From NCBI GenBank assembly GCA_963805455.1, contig CAWDUJ010000006.1, positions 186,001-250,000 of the forward strand: a stretch of DNA of 64,000 bases, in the 5' to 3' direction. How positions within the stretch are numbered: the stretch's first letter is position 1; each line of letters opens with the position of its first letter. The stretch is from VRUE01 sp963805455. GTDB lineage: Bacteria; Actinomycetota; Thermoleophilia; Solirubrobacterales; 70-9. This document shows positions 32,358 to 40,346 of this stretch, one piece after another. The position numbers and the translations under genes are program-made. Below the pieces are notes generated by a model. It was not told the origin of the DNA. It saw only the letters and a list, made by a program, of their open reading frames with translations, and did no database searches.

Positions 32358-33443
32358 GTGATTCGGACGATTCGCCTCTGGATTCTGGCTGCTCTCGCTC
32401 TTGCTCTGGTGATTCCGGTCGGCGCTCAGGCCGCGACCGTCGTCAACGGCGACTTCGAGACCGGCAACCTCGGCGGCTGGCAGGTCTTCAACAGCACCGA
32501 CAAGGGCAACTGGTTCGTTTACTCGGGCACCAAAACACCCTTTGAAAAAGAAGGAGGCCCGATCATCATCGAACCGATCGAACCGATCAGGGCGCTCGAA
32601 CTCGAACCGATCGAACTCGAACCGATCGAACTCGAAAAAGCCCCCCCATTCTTTGCGCCGCCGCAAGGAACCTGGGCGGCGGTCACCGACGAGCAAAAGC
32701 CTGACACCGCGATCCTTTATCAGGACATCGCGCTGGAGCCGTACTACTCCCATCAGCTGACGATGACCCTCTACTATCGCTCGCTGGCGCCGATCGAAGT
32801 CCCCACCCCCGACAGACTTTCCGTCAGCGATGGCGTCCCGCCCCCCGGAGCGGGGAACCAGCAGGTCCGGGTCGACGTCATGAAGCCGGCGGCACCGATC
32901 GAATCGCTGAACCCCGCGGACATCCTGACGACGGTGTTCGCCAACAAAGCCGGCGACCCGAAATCGATGGCGCCGACCGCGCTCCACGCCGACCTCAGCC
33001 CGTTCGCCGGTCAGACGGTGCGGCTGCGGATCGCGAACGCGGTCAACGACAACGTCTTCAACGCCGCGGTGGACGCCGTCTCGATCGCCAGCACGCCACC
33101 GAACAACGTGGTCAAAAAAGGCAAACTGAAGCTGAACAAGTCGAATGGGACGGCGGCCCTGACGGTGACCGTGCCGGGCGCGGGGGTCCTCAAACTCGGT
33201 GACGCCGGCGGCGGCAAAGCCAGCGCCAGCAAGAAGGGGAAGCCGAAGCTGGTCAAGCCCGCAACACTGAAACCGACGGCCGCGGGCAGGGTCAAGGTCC
33301 CCCTGAAGCCAACCGGTGCCGGCAAGAGGTCCCTGAAGAAGAAGGGAAAGCTGAAGTTCAAGCTGTCTCTCGCCTTCACCCCGACCGGTGGTATCACCGC
33401 CAAACAGACCGTCAAGGGGACCCTGCGGTTGAAGCTCAAATAG
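32358..33443 (+). CDS. Secreted protein with NGDFE-type domain and EPIELEPIELE repeats
   Basis: 361 residues from GTG 32358. A signal peptide (IRTIRLWILAALALALVIPV...AQA) is followed by VNGDFETGNLGGWQVF, the entry to a jelly-roll carbohydrate-binding-like domain. This is interrupted near residues 70-95 by the acidic repeat EPIEPIRALELEPIELEPIE, coded by a 15-bp tandem repeat (about 32576-32635). The C-terminal third is very Lys-rich (KKGKLKLNKS, KKGKLKFKLS) and probably a separate beta-domain. Extracellular function unknown. Confidence 0.78.
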   Translation: MIRTIRLWILAALALALVIPVGAQAATVVNGDFETGNLGGWQVFNSTDKGNWFVYSGTKTPFEKEGGPIIIEPIEPIRALELEPIELEPIELEKAPPFFAPPQGTWAAVTDEQKPDTAILYQDIALEPYYSHQLTMTLYYRSLAPIEVPTPDRLSVSDGVPPPGAGNQQVRVDVMKPAAPIESLNPADILTTVFANKAGDPKSMAPTALHADLSPFAGQTVRLRIANAVNDNVFNAAVDAVSIASTPPNNVVKKGKLKLNKSNGTAALTVTVPGAGVLKLGDAGGGKASASKKGKPKLVKPATLKPTAAGRVKVPLKPTGAGKRSLKKKGKLKFKLSLAFTPTGGITAKQTVKGTLRLKLK

Positions 33444-33469
33444 CCGCGGGGGGACCGAGTTTCGGCCAG

Positions 33470-33988
33470 GTGAACGCACCGGATGACGATCAGCTCGCGA
33501 TCGTGCGTGCCGGCGGGGAGCGGATCGACGACCTGCAGCCGCTGTGGGAAGCGCTCAGCCGCCACCACGGGAAGGTCGCACCGGAGCTGGCCGCGATCGG
33601 CGAGCGCCGCCGGCTCGAGGATTCCTGGGCCGTTCGCCGCGACCTCTACGAAAGCCTCTTCTCCGAGCCCGGCACCTTCATCCTGATCGCAGAGCTCGGG
33701 TCCTCGCCGGTGGGCTACGCGCTCGTCCACATCCGGGGGCCGGAGGAGACCTGGTCCACCGGAGACCGCGTCGCCGAGCTCGAGACGCTGACCGTGCTGC
33801 CGGAGAGCCGCGGGCGGGGCATCGGCACCGCGCTCGTCGAGGCGGTCTTCTCCGAGCTCCGCGCCCTCGGCGTAGGGCAGTGGGCGGTCGGGGCGATCGC
33901 CGCAAATACCGATGCGATCCGCTTCTACGAGCGGTTCGACGTGCTCCCGTTCATGGTCGCCTTCATCGGAAACGTTCCCGAGGGCTGA
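33470..33988 (+). CDS. GNAT-family N-acetyltransferase
   Basis: 172 residues from GTG 33470. The acetyl-CoA-binding motif A is VLPESRGRGIGTALVEAVFSE, and motif B is NTDAIRFYERFDVLPFMV. The substrate is unknown. It stands 26 bases after the secreted-protein gene and 23 bases before a run of TetR genes; nothing ties it to either. Confidence 0.9.
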   Translation: MNAPDDDQLAIVRAGGERIDDLQPLWEALSRHHGKVAPELAAIGERRRLEDSWAVRRDLYESLFSEPGTFILIAELGSSPVGYALVHIRGPEETWSTGDRVAELETLTVLPESRGRGIGTALVEAVFSELRALGVGQWAVGAIAANTDAIRFYERFDVLPFMVAFIGNVPEG

Positions 33989-34011
33989 TCCGGCCCCTAT
34001 GCTTTCGGCTC

Positions 34012-34680
34012 ATGCGAGCCCTGCCCGGAAGAGCCACCCGCAGCGAGCTGCCGGAGCCGGCTCCCAAGCTGACCCGGGAAACGGTTGCCCAGGAGCAGCG
34101 CCGGCGGATCCGGCGGGCCACCGGCGAACTGGTCGCCAAGCGCGGCTACTCGGGCGTCAGCGTAGAGCTCATCACCAAGCGGGCCAAGGTCAGTTTCAAA
34201 ACCTTCTACAAGCTCTACTCGAACAAGGAAGAGGCCTTCGCCGACCTCTTCGACACCGCCCTCGCCGCCACCGAGGCCCAGGTCCGGGGCGCACTCGAGG
34301 CCTCCGACCTAGATTGGCCCGAGCAGGTCGCGCTGGCGATGCGGACCTTCTTCGAGGCGATCCTCGCCGAGCCCCTGATCGCCCGCGCGATTCTGGTCGA
34401 GGGGCCGACGGCGGGCCCGGCGATCCTCAGTCGCTACGACCAGGTTGCGAAGGCCTTGGTCCCAATCCTCCTCCGCGGCCGCCAGCAGGACGCCGACGCC
34501 GCGAGGCTCCCGGAGACACTCGAGGAGACCCTCGCCGGCGCCGTTCTCTGGTCGGCATACCAACGCCTCAACTTTTCCGAGACCGACCGGATCGTCGAGC
34601 TGATCCCCGAGAACATCCAGCTCGTCCTGCGTCCCTACGTCGGCGAGGCCGAGGCGTCCCGGGTGGCGGCCAGCGGCTAG
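34012..34680 (+). CDS. TetR-family regulator 1 of array
   Basis: 222 residues from ATG 34012. The HTH region is VAQEQRRRIRRATGELVAKR, GYSGVSVELITKRAKVSFKT, FYKLYSNKEEAF. The C-terminal domain includes the motif ILVEGPTAGPAILSRYD, common in this lineage's TetR expansion, and ends VLRPYVGEAEASRVA. First of four co-directional TetR genes spaced 11-60 bases apart or overlapping. No structural target gene is adjacent. Confidence 0.92.
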   Translation: MRALPGRATRSELPEPAPKLTRETVAQEQRRRIRRATGELVAKRGYSGVSVELITKRAKVSFKTFYKLYSNKEEAFADLFDTALAATEAQVRGALEASDLDWPEQVALAMRTFFEAILAEPLIARAILVEGPTAGPAILSRYDQVAKALVPILLRGRQQDADAARLPETLEETLAGAVLWSAYQRLNFSETDRIVELIPENIQLVLRPYVGEAEASRVAASG

Positions 34681-34740
34681 GGTTTGCGGCGCCGCGAACA
34701 GGGAACGTGGCTTTCACTGAGCTGAGCTCCAAACAGGGGA

Positions 34741-35385
34741 GTGAGTATCAGGCCCGCCAACTCCGACCCAACGCCCGTCCGAGACCCGCTGCACTGGGCC
34801 CTGATAGACCTCTGCTCCGAGCACGGCTTCGATCGCGTCACCGTCCCGATGCTCTGCGAGCGCGCGGGCATCGATCGCGCTGATTTCGAGGCACGCTACG
34901 AGGATCTCGACGAGTGCTTCTACGAGGCCTACGCAGCCGAGTTCGGCCGCTACCGCCGTGAAGCCGAGGAGGCGAGGGCGAGGTTCACCGAGTGGAGGGA
35001 GCGGCTGCGGGCCACGGCCTACGTTCTTCTCCGCTTTCTCTCCGAGGACGAGCGCCTCACCCACTTCACCGTCGTCGAGGCTCGTCGCGCGGCCGGCACC
35101 TCGATCCTTATGGGGGAGGGGATCGGGGAAATCATCGATCTCCTCGACGAGGGCCGCGAGCAGCCAGGCGCGCCCTCGAACCTCACCCGCGCGACCGCCG
35201 AGTCGGTCGCCGGAGGCCTCTTCAACCAGCTCTACCTCGCCGTCGGGCACGAGAACCGCCCGCTCGAGTCCGAAGTCATTCCGCAGGCGATGTACACGGC
35301 CGTTCTGCCCTATCTCGGGACCCAGGCGGCGATGGAGGAGCTCGAGATCCCACCCCCGTTCGTGGCAGGCCAACGTGGGCAATGA
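34741..35385 (+). CDS. TetR-family regulator 2 of array
   Basis: 214 residues from GTG 34741. HTH: DPLHWALIDLCSEHGFDRVT, VPMLCERAGIDRADFEARYE, DLDECFYEAY. The recognition helix has GIDRADFEARY in place of the usual VSxxTFYxHF, and no N-terminal basic arm is present. It is clearly paralogous to the next protein (same GIDRxxFExRY and E-A-T-A-E-S-x-x-G-G motifs), indicating a tandem duplication. The ligand domain ends VLPYLGTQAAMEELE. Confidence 0.88.
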   Translation: MSIRPANSDPTPVRDPLHWALIDLCSEHGFDRVTVPMLCERAGIDRADFEARYEDLDECFYEAYAAEFGRYRREAEEARARFTEWRERLRATAYVLLRFLSEDERLTHFTVVEARRAAGTSILMGEGIGEIIDLLDEGREQPGAPSNLTRATAESVAGGLFNQLYLAVGHENRPLESEVIPQAMYTAVLPYLGTQAAMEELEIPPPFVAGQRGQ

Positions 35386-35998
35386 GCCGGGCGTGCACCG
35401 GGCGCTGATCGAGCTCTGCGCCGAGCGCGGCTTTCAGAGCGTCACGGTCGATGCCATATGCGATCGCGCCGGAATCGATCGCCCCCACTTCGAATCCCGC
35501 TACTCCTCCCTCGAGGACTGTTTCGGGACGGCTCTGGAGGAATGCGCCGAGGAGTTCCTCGCCAGGATGACGGCAGCCTACGAATGGGCCGAGGGGCGCT
35601 GGCAGGATCGCCTTCGCGCCGCCGCGCACACGGCGCTGATCCACATCCGGGAGGACCCCGCCCGCGCCAACTTTACGATCGTCGAATCGATTCACGGCGG
35701 CGAACGCGCCCAGCTCGTCCTCGAGCGTGTCTTTGCCACCCTCTCCGGCTTCCTTGACGACGGTCGCAAGCTTCCCGGCGCCCCGCCCTCCCTCAGTGAG
35801 GCGACCGCCGAATCCCTTCACGGCGGCATGGTCCGCCAGATGCGGATCGGCTTTCAATCGATCGAGGCCGACCGATTCGCCGAGGGGCTGCCGCAGTTGA
35901 TGTACGCCGTCGTCCTCCCCTACGTCGGCCCCGAGGCCGCCGCCGAGGAGCTCGAGGTCCCCGCGCCGACCATCGCGGGCACCCCGGCGCGGCTATAA
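35375..35998 (+). CDS. TetR-family regulator 3 of array, paralogue of regulator 2
   Basis: 207 residues from GTG 35375, overlapping regulator 2 by 11 bases; GTG 35393 is an alternative. HTH: GVHRALIELCAERGFQSVTV, DAICDRAGIDRPHFESRYSS. It shares the unusual GIDRxxFExRY recognition helix and C-terminal VLPYVGPEAAAEELEVPAP with its neighbour. A tandem pair could form heterodimers; that is inference. Confidence 0.86.
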   Translation: MGNEPGVHRALIELCAERGFQSVTVDAICDRAGIDRPHFESRYSSLEDCFGTALEECAEEFLARMTAAYEWAEGRWQDRLRAAAHTALIHIREDPARANFTIVESIHGGERAQLVLERVFATLSGFLDDGRKLPGAPPSLSEATAESLHGGMVRQMRIGFQSIEADRFAEGLPQLMYAVVLPYVGPEAAAEELEVPAPTIAGTPARL

Positions 35999-36008
35999 CC
36001 TTGCGCCC

Positions 36009-36683
36009 GTGCCGTCAGGACGGGAAGCTCAGAGCCCGACCCGCGCCGACCTCGGACCGCTCCCCAGCGGCCACCACGGGCTCTCGCCGCAGCAGGTCGC
36101 GGAGTCCCAGCGCGAGCGCCTTCTGGCGGCCGTCTCCGAACTGACGGCCGAGCGTGGATACGGGCAGACCGCGATTGCCGAGATCGCGAAGCGGGCGACC
36201 GTCGCCAACCGGGTCTTCTACGCCAACTTCAAGTCGAAGGAGGACGCCTTCATCGACGCCTTCGACGCGGTCGCCGACCACCTTTCGGGCCTGATCGCCG
36301 AAGCGGCCGAGCCGCTCGAGGACTGGTCCCAGCGGATCGTCGCCGCGCTTTCGGTGACCGTCGGGTTCTTCGACGCGGAGCCCGTCCTCGCCCGCTTCTG
36401 CCTGGTCGCGCCCTTTACCGCGACCAGCCGGATCGCGGCGCACTGCCGCGACCGGCTCTCCGTCGCCCTGCCCTACCTCGCGGCCGGCCGCGGCCAGCGT
36501 CCCGAGGGGGCCGACCTGCCGGCATCGACGGAGGACTCCCTCGTCGGCGGGGTCGTCGCCCAGCTCAGCCGCTCAGTACTCGGCGATTCCGACCTCACCG
36601 CCCAATTGCCCGATCTCGTCGAGTTCGTCCTCGCGCCCTACCTCGGGCTCGACGACGCCCGCCGCTTCGCCTCCGCGCTCTAG
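36009..36683 (+). CDS. TetR-family regulator 4 of array
   Basis: 224 residues from GTG 36009. HTH: QQVAESQRERLLAAVSELTA, ERGYGQTAIAEIAKRATVAN, RVFYANFKSKEDAFIDAF. C-terminal ligand domain with VAPFTATSRIAAHCRDR and a final VLAPYLGLDDARRFASAL. A more conventional TetR than the two before it. The 180 bases after it hold no gene I can support. Confidence 0.9.
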   Translation: MPSGREAQSPTRADLGPLPSGHHGLSPQQVAESQRERLLAAVSELTAERGYGQTAIAEIAKRATVANRVFYANFKSKEDAFIDAFDAVADHLSGLIAEAAEPLEDWSQRIVAALSVTVGFFDAEPVLARFCLVAPFTATSRIAAHCRDRLSVALPYLAAGRGQRPEGADLPASTEDSLVGGVVAQLSRSVLGDSDLTAQLPDLVEFVLAPYLGLDDARRFASAL

Positions 36684-36865
36684 CGCAGAACGCCAGTCAA
36701 GCTTTTGGGAATGGCTGCTATGTTTTCGCCGCATCCCGAACTTTCACCTCTTGAGGCACGGCCCTTCCCCTGGCGCCGATGGCTCAAGGCACAGCGCAAA
36801 CGGCGCACCGGCGGGGGACTGTCCTCTCTCATCGGGCCCGTTTGTGTTCGCGGAGACCGGCTGAA

Positions 36866-37501
36866 TCAGCCTGTGCCGAGTACCCGGTGTTCGATTCCGT
36901 CGAGGACCAGCTCCAGGCCCGCCTCGAAACGGTCGACCTCGGCCCGGGTCCGCAGGTACTCAGGCAGCGTGGCGAGCTCGGGTACGGCCTCGATCGCCGG
37001 CTCGGCGATCGCGTCGTCGAGAGCCTCCGGCTTCGCGAGCGCGACGGCTCGGAGGGAATGCCCCAGCACGTAGTCGTTGATGGTCCCGGCCAGGACCCAC
37101 ATTTCGTGGGACTCCAGCGACAGGCTCGACATCGCGCGGGCGATCTGCTCAGCCTGCTGCTCACTGGCGGGGCCGAAGCGCGGCTGGGTGCTGAACACGT
37201 GGACCAGCCACGGATGACCAACCAGGGTCCCGTAGAGGAGCCTCGCGATCATCGTCATCGCGTCCCGCCAGCCCTCGGGAAGGGGGGGCTCGACCAGGCA
37301 CTCCTTGACGACCTCGTCGGCCATCAGCGAGAGCAGCCCCTCCTTGCTGCCGATGTGGTCGTAGAGGCTCATCGGCCGCGCGTCGAGCTCGGCCGCCATC
37401 CGCCGCATCGAGACCGCGTCGAGGCCCTCGGCGTCGGCGACCCGGACCGCGGCCTCGACGATGAGGCCGGCCGTCAGGGTTGGGCGCGTGCTCTGCTTCA
37501 C
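36866..37501 (-). CDS. TetR-family regulator (TetR_C/TetR-class I-like)
   Basis: 211 residues from ATG 37501. HTH: LIVEAAVRVADAEGLDAVSM, RRMAAELDARPMSLYDHIGS, KEGLLSLM. The SLYDHIGSKE form and a C-terminal domain with WLVHVFSTQPRFGP match the TetR_C_1 branch that includes drug-efflux repressors. A palindrome 30 bases upstream of the start (37531-37543) is a good autoregulatory operator candidate. No efflux pump is adjacent. Confidence 0.92.
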   Translation of the reverse strand: MKQSTRPTLTAGLIVEAAVRVADAEGLDAVSMRRMAAELDARPMSLYDHIGSKEGLLSLMADEVVKECLVEPPLPEGWRDAMTMIARLLYGTLVGHPWLVHVFSTQPRFGPASEQQAEQIARAMSSLSLESHEMWVLAGTINDYVLGHSLRAVALAKPEALDDAIAEPAIEAVPELATLPEYLRTRAEVDRFEAGLELVLDGIEHRVLGTG

Positions 37502-37530
37502 GCATGGAGGCTATCTATCCCGCAACGCCT

Positions 37531-37543
37531 GATACGGTGTATC
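37531..37543. promoter_or_regulatory. Operator candidate GATAC-N3-GTATC
   Basis: Perfect inverted repeat GATAC (37531-37535), GGT, GTATC (37539-37543), just upstream of the TetR_C-type gene starting at 37501. This form is like known TetR-class half-sites around a short spacer. Inferred autoregulatory site. Confidence 0.5.
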
Positions 37544-37822
37544 GCCCAGACCGGGTGGGGGTTGGGAGAGCAATTGGGAGTTGCCGACCGCCCCCCACGG
37601 ATTGGCAAGACGCGACCGTCTGCTCCTGCCTCCCCTGGGCTTGGCGCAGACCGCGGCGTGAGGGCCGCACGGCGGGGGGCTCGCGGGAGGCCCCCGCCGG
37701 TCGCGTTTGCCTAGAGGCCGACGACCGCGGCAAGCGGTGAGCGCTCGATCGCCTCGGCATATACCCCGTGGATCGTGCTGCGGGGGGTTGGCCCCTCGAT
37801 CCCGTACCCCTCCGACATCGCT
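37544..37822. other. Intergenic region with a strong GC hairpin
   Basis: Between the TetR start (37501) and the SprT-like stop there are about 320 bases without a gene. Apart from the operator candidate at 37531, the notable feature is an 8-bp perfect stem GGCGGGGG (37671-37678) with CCCCCGCC (37691-37698). It has no T-run on either strand, so I do not call it an intrinsic terminator. No open frame with plausible coding character was found. Confidence 0.4.
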
Positions 37823-38023
37823 CTAGCGCAGAACGGCCTTGAAGGTCCTGCCGTGCCAGGCGTGTGCCTCTTCCGCGCGCCCGACATGGAGGTGGACGAG
37901 CTCGTGGGTCAGCGTCTCCAACACATCCCCGACGCGGATCCCGGGATAGGCGGTGACCGAGAGCCGGTACTCGCTCGGCACCGCGAACCCGAGTCGATTG
38001 GGACGCCTGCGGGCGCGCCTCAC
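37823..38023 (-). CDS. SprT-like zinc metallopeptidase-type fragment
   Basis: 66 residues from GTG 38023, with the motif THELVHLHVG (HExxH zinc site with Glu) and AWHGRTFKAVL, as in SprT-like/WSS1-type domains. The frame is open further upstream to about 38179 (…FTVAGVRLDEEITRLCGLPV...) without a standard start codon. The real gene may therefore be longer, start at CTG, or have lost its start through an indel. Substrate unknown. Confidence 0.6.
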   Translation of the reverse strand: MRRARRRPNRLGFAVPSEYRLSVTAYPGIRVGDVLETLTHELVHLHVGRAEEAHAWHGRTFKAVLR

Positions 38024-38162
38024 CTTCAGTTCCGGCCTGCGAGAAGCCAGCGGCCCGTCGGCGAAGACCGGCAGCCCGCACAGCCTCGTGATCTCCTCGT
38101 CGAGGCGGACGCCGGCAACCGTGAAGTAGGCGGAGTGCGTAGGCGGGAACGGAGGTAACGCG

Positions 38163-38423
38163 CTAGACCTCGACCAGGGTCAGGATCGTCTCGGGGCGAA
38201 CGCCGTCGGATTTCATTATTTCCGGCGCCGCCTCGTTCTGGAGCGCCTCCTCGAACGCGGCCCGGCTCGGCACCTCGAAGATCACCCCGACCCGATTTGA
38301 GCCCTCGGGGTCCTTGAACGCGCGCGGCGTGATCCCCAGCGGTCCGAAGAACTCCTCCCGATTCGATGAGGCGGCCCAGTGGTCGACGTCGTCGACCTCG
38401 TGAAACACAACCAAAGTCTCCAT
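38163..38423 (-). CDS. Small conserved hypothetical protein
   Basis: 86 residues from ATG 38423, preceded by AAGGA at good spacing. It reads METLVVFHEVDDVDHWAASS, NREEFFGPLGITPRAFKDPE, and ends ETILTLVEV. The size and beta-alpha pattern suggest a dimeric alpha/beta-barrel (ferredoxin-like) domain, similar to DUF3764- or EthD-like proteins; that is a guess from pattern only. It is followed by the SprT-like gene on the same strand. Confidence 0.72.
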   Translation of the reverse strand: METLVVFHEVDDVDHWAASSNREEFFGPLGITPRAFKDPEGSNRVGVIFEVPSRAAFEEALQNEAAPEIMKSDGVRPETILTLVEV

Positions 38424-38457
38424 CGTTGGCGTCCTTCTTGTTAGTGAGACGGCCAGA

Positions 38458-39729
38458 CTACGGGCTCTGCCGTTCTCGGCGTTCGCGCTGGAGCTTCTGC
38501 TTCCAAGGGAGCACCGGGATGCCCCAGCGCGCGCAGCCAAGGCCTTCGGCGCGGGGCAGCAACTTCCAGGTGTGGGTGTAGTAGTGGTAGACGCCGCTCG
38601 GCATCGCCGCCGCGAGTTCCCAGACCACGTCGGGATAGGCGCCGTCCTTCGCCATCTCATGAAGGATCGGCCAGTGCCTGGAGGTCGCCATCGCCTTTAC
38701 GGCTTCGACCCTCGCCTCGGCATCGCCGGCCCTCCGGGCCTCTCCCCACTGCCGGAACCAGAGGCAGGAAACGATGCCGGTCACCGCGGCGCCCACCTGG
38801 TAGCGGTCGGTGGTGAGCCCTTCGTCAGGGACCCGGGAGGGGTCGAAGCCGTCAGGGACGGGAATTCCCTTCAGCATTTCGCGGACGGCGGCGTCGTGGT
38901 CGGCGGCTTTGACGACCTTGGCCGGCATCGCGTCGAGCCAGGTCTGCGAGTCGACGCGATTCAGCCAGCCGAGCCGTTCTTCGAATCCGGCCTGATCCGG
39001 GACCGCGGCCTTCAGTTCGAGCACGTAGCCGCCTTCTGACCAGTACGCGGTCATCTGGCGATTGCCGGGGCCGCCCTGATTGACGTAGCCCTCGGCCCGC
39101 GTGTCCACCTGAGCCGTCGTTTCGAGGATCGGCAGCCTGATCCATTCCTGGCCGTGGGGGTGCGGCATCTCATGCGCCGTCTGAATCCAGGAGTCGAGTG
39201 AGCCCTGGCGCCAGGAGAGTTCGACTCTGCGCTGACGCACCGCTGGCTCGAACATCCCGGACTCGCGAATCCCCGTCTTGTTGTTGCCGCGGACCGTGAC
39301 CGATTCGTATGGGATCGGCCTGCCGGTGACAAATTCCATCGACCCCTGTCTGCCTTCGTCGCCCCTGTATTGGGTGACGTTCTGGACCCGCCAGCCCGGG
39401 CCTTCGAGCAGCAGGAGAGGCGTCGACTCTGCAAAGCGCACGAGCTCGGCCCCGTATGCGGGCGCCGGCGAGTCCGAAGCGGCCCCGGCTGCGAGCAGGA
39501 AAACCGCGGCGGCCCCGGCGACGGCCACCGCGCCGCCGAACAGGACGAAGCCCGAACGATTTCTTCGAGATGACCTGCGCGTAGACTCCGGCTCGCCCCC
39601 GAGCAGGGACTCGGCCATTAGCTGCCGGCCGAGCTCCTCTTCTCCGGCGGCGAGATCGAGGGCTTCGAGCTTCGAGTTCGCGACCGGGTTGGCGGCGCGT
39701 ATCTCGCGGTCGAGCTTTTCGCTGCTCAT
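38458..39729 (-). CDS. Putative anti-sigma factor, single-pass membrane protein
   Basis: 423 residues. The N-terminal cytoplasmic part (about 65 residues, MSSEKLDREIRAANPVANSK...) precedes one membrane span (FVLFGGAVAVAGAAAVFLLA) and a large extracytoplasmic domain. Its ATG overlaps the stop of an ECF sigma gene by 4 bases (ATGA, 39726-39729), the usual sigma/anti-sigma arrangement. No zinc ZAS motif (HxxxCxxC) is seen in the N-terminus, so inhibition of the sigma factor is inferred from context. Confidence 0.75.
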   Translation of the reverse strand: MSSEKLDREIRAANPVANSKLEALDLAAGEEELGRQLMAESLLGGEPESTRRSSRRNRSGFVLFGGAVAVAGAAAVFLLAAGAASDSPAPAYGAELVRFAESTPLLLLEGPGWRVQNVTQYRGDEGRQGSMEFVTGRPIPYESVTVRGNNKTGIRESGMFEPAVRQRRVELSWRQGSLDSWIQTAHEMPHPHGQEWIRLPILETTAQVDTRAEGYVNQGGPGNRQMTAYWSEGGYVLELKAAVPDQAGFEERLGWLNRVDSQTWLDAMPAKVVKAADHDAAVREMLKGIPVPDGFDPSRVPDEGLTTDRYQVGAAVTGIVSCLWFRQWGEARRAGDAEARVEAVKAMATSRHWPILHEMAKDGAYPDVVWELAAAMPSGVYHYYTHTWKLLPRAEGLGCARWGIPVLPWKQKLQRERRERQSP

Positions 39730-40298
39730 CGTGCCTCCTCGACTTCGATCTCGGTGTTTCGGGAAGCGCCCGACTCCTGCTCGGCGAGCCGGACGCGCAG
39801 CCGGCGACGGGCCCGGTGCAGACGGGTACGTGCGGCCAGCGCCGAGATGCCGAGTGCCTGTGCGGCCTGGGATGGAGTCAGCTCCTCCCAGCCGATCAAC
39901 ATCAGGAGCTCACGATCCGCCTCGCTCAACCCTGCCAGTGCCTCGAGTAACGAGTTTGTCTCCCGCGGCTGCCTGGCTGGGAGCTGCTGGCGAAGCTGGT
40001 CCCGCAGCCGCTCGGTCAGATGGTCGCGGCGTCGCGCGCTCCGACCGTGGTTGGCGAGGACGTAGCGGGCGGTGCCGTAGAGCCAGAGGCGCGCCTCCCC
40101 GTCGACCGGCACGTCGGCGAGGCGCCGCCAGGCAATCAGGAAGGTCTCGGCAACGATGTCGGCCGCGTCATCGGGATCCGCGGCGCGGCGCAACGCATAG
40201 CCGAGCAGGTCGTTTGCGTTGTCTCGATACAGGCCGAGGAAACGCCCCTCGGCGAGCTCGCGCGGCAGGTCGTCCGTTATGGCGGAATCGCGATCCAT
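39726..40298 (-). CDS. ECF-type RNA polymerase sigma factor
   Basis: 190 residues. Region 2 (FLGLYRDNANDLLGYALRRA, DPDDAADIVAETFLIAWRRL) and region 4 (LSEADRELLMLIGWEELTPS, QAAQALGISALAARTRLHRA) are clear. There is no region 1.1 or 3. It is coupled to the putative anti-sigma gene. The large PKD protein gene upstream (40347-42380, same strand) is a possible target, judging by proximity only. Confidence 0.92.
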   Translation of the reverse strand: MDRDSAITDDLPRELAEGRFLGLYRDNANDLLGYALRRAADPDDAADIVAETFLIAWRRLADVPVDGEARLWLYGTARYVLANHGRSARRRDHLTERLRDQLRQQLPARQPRETNSLLEALAGLSEADRELLMLIGWEELTPSQAAQALGISALAARTRLHRARRRLRVRLAEQESGASRNTEIEVEEAR

Positions 40299-40346
40299 CG
40301 CTCACACATGTCCGGCTCGACATCAGCGTTACACCCGCGGAGCGCG

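Noticed and set aside
32576..32635. CRISPR-like or minisatellite array
   Set aside because: The 15-bp units are in frame inside a coding sequence with no spacers and no cas genes nearby; it is a protein repeat.
34012..37501. Genomic island boundary or prophage around the TetR array
   Set aside because: No integrase, transposase, tRNA-flanking repeat or composition break was seen. The only tRNA (42576) has no visible direct repeat of its 3' end in the window.
37671..37698. Intrinsic terminator
   Set aside because: The 8-bp GC stem is strong, but no T-tract follows on either strand.
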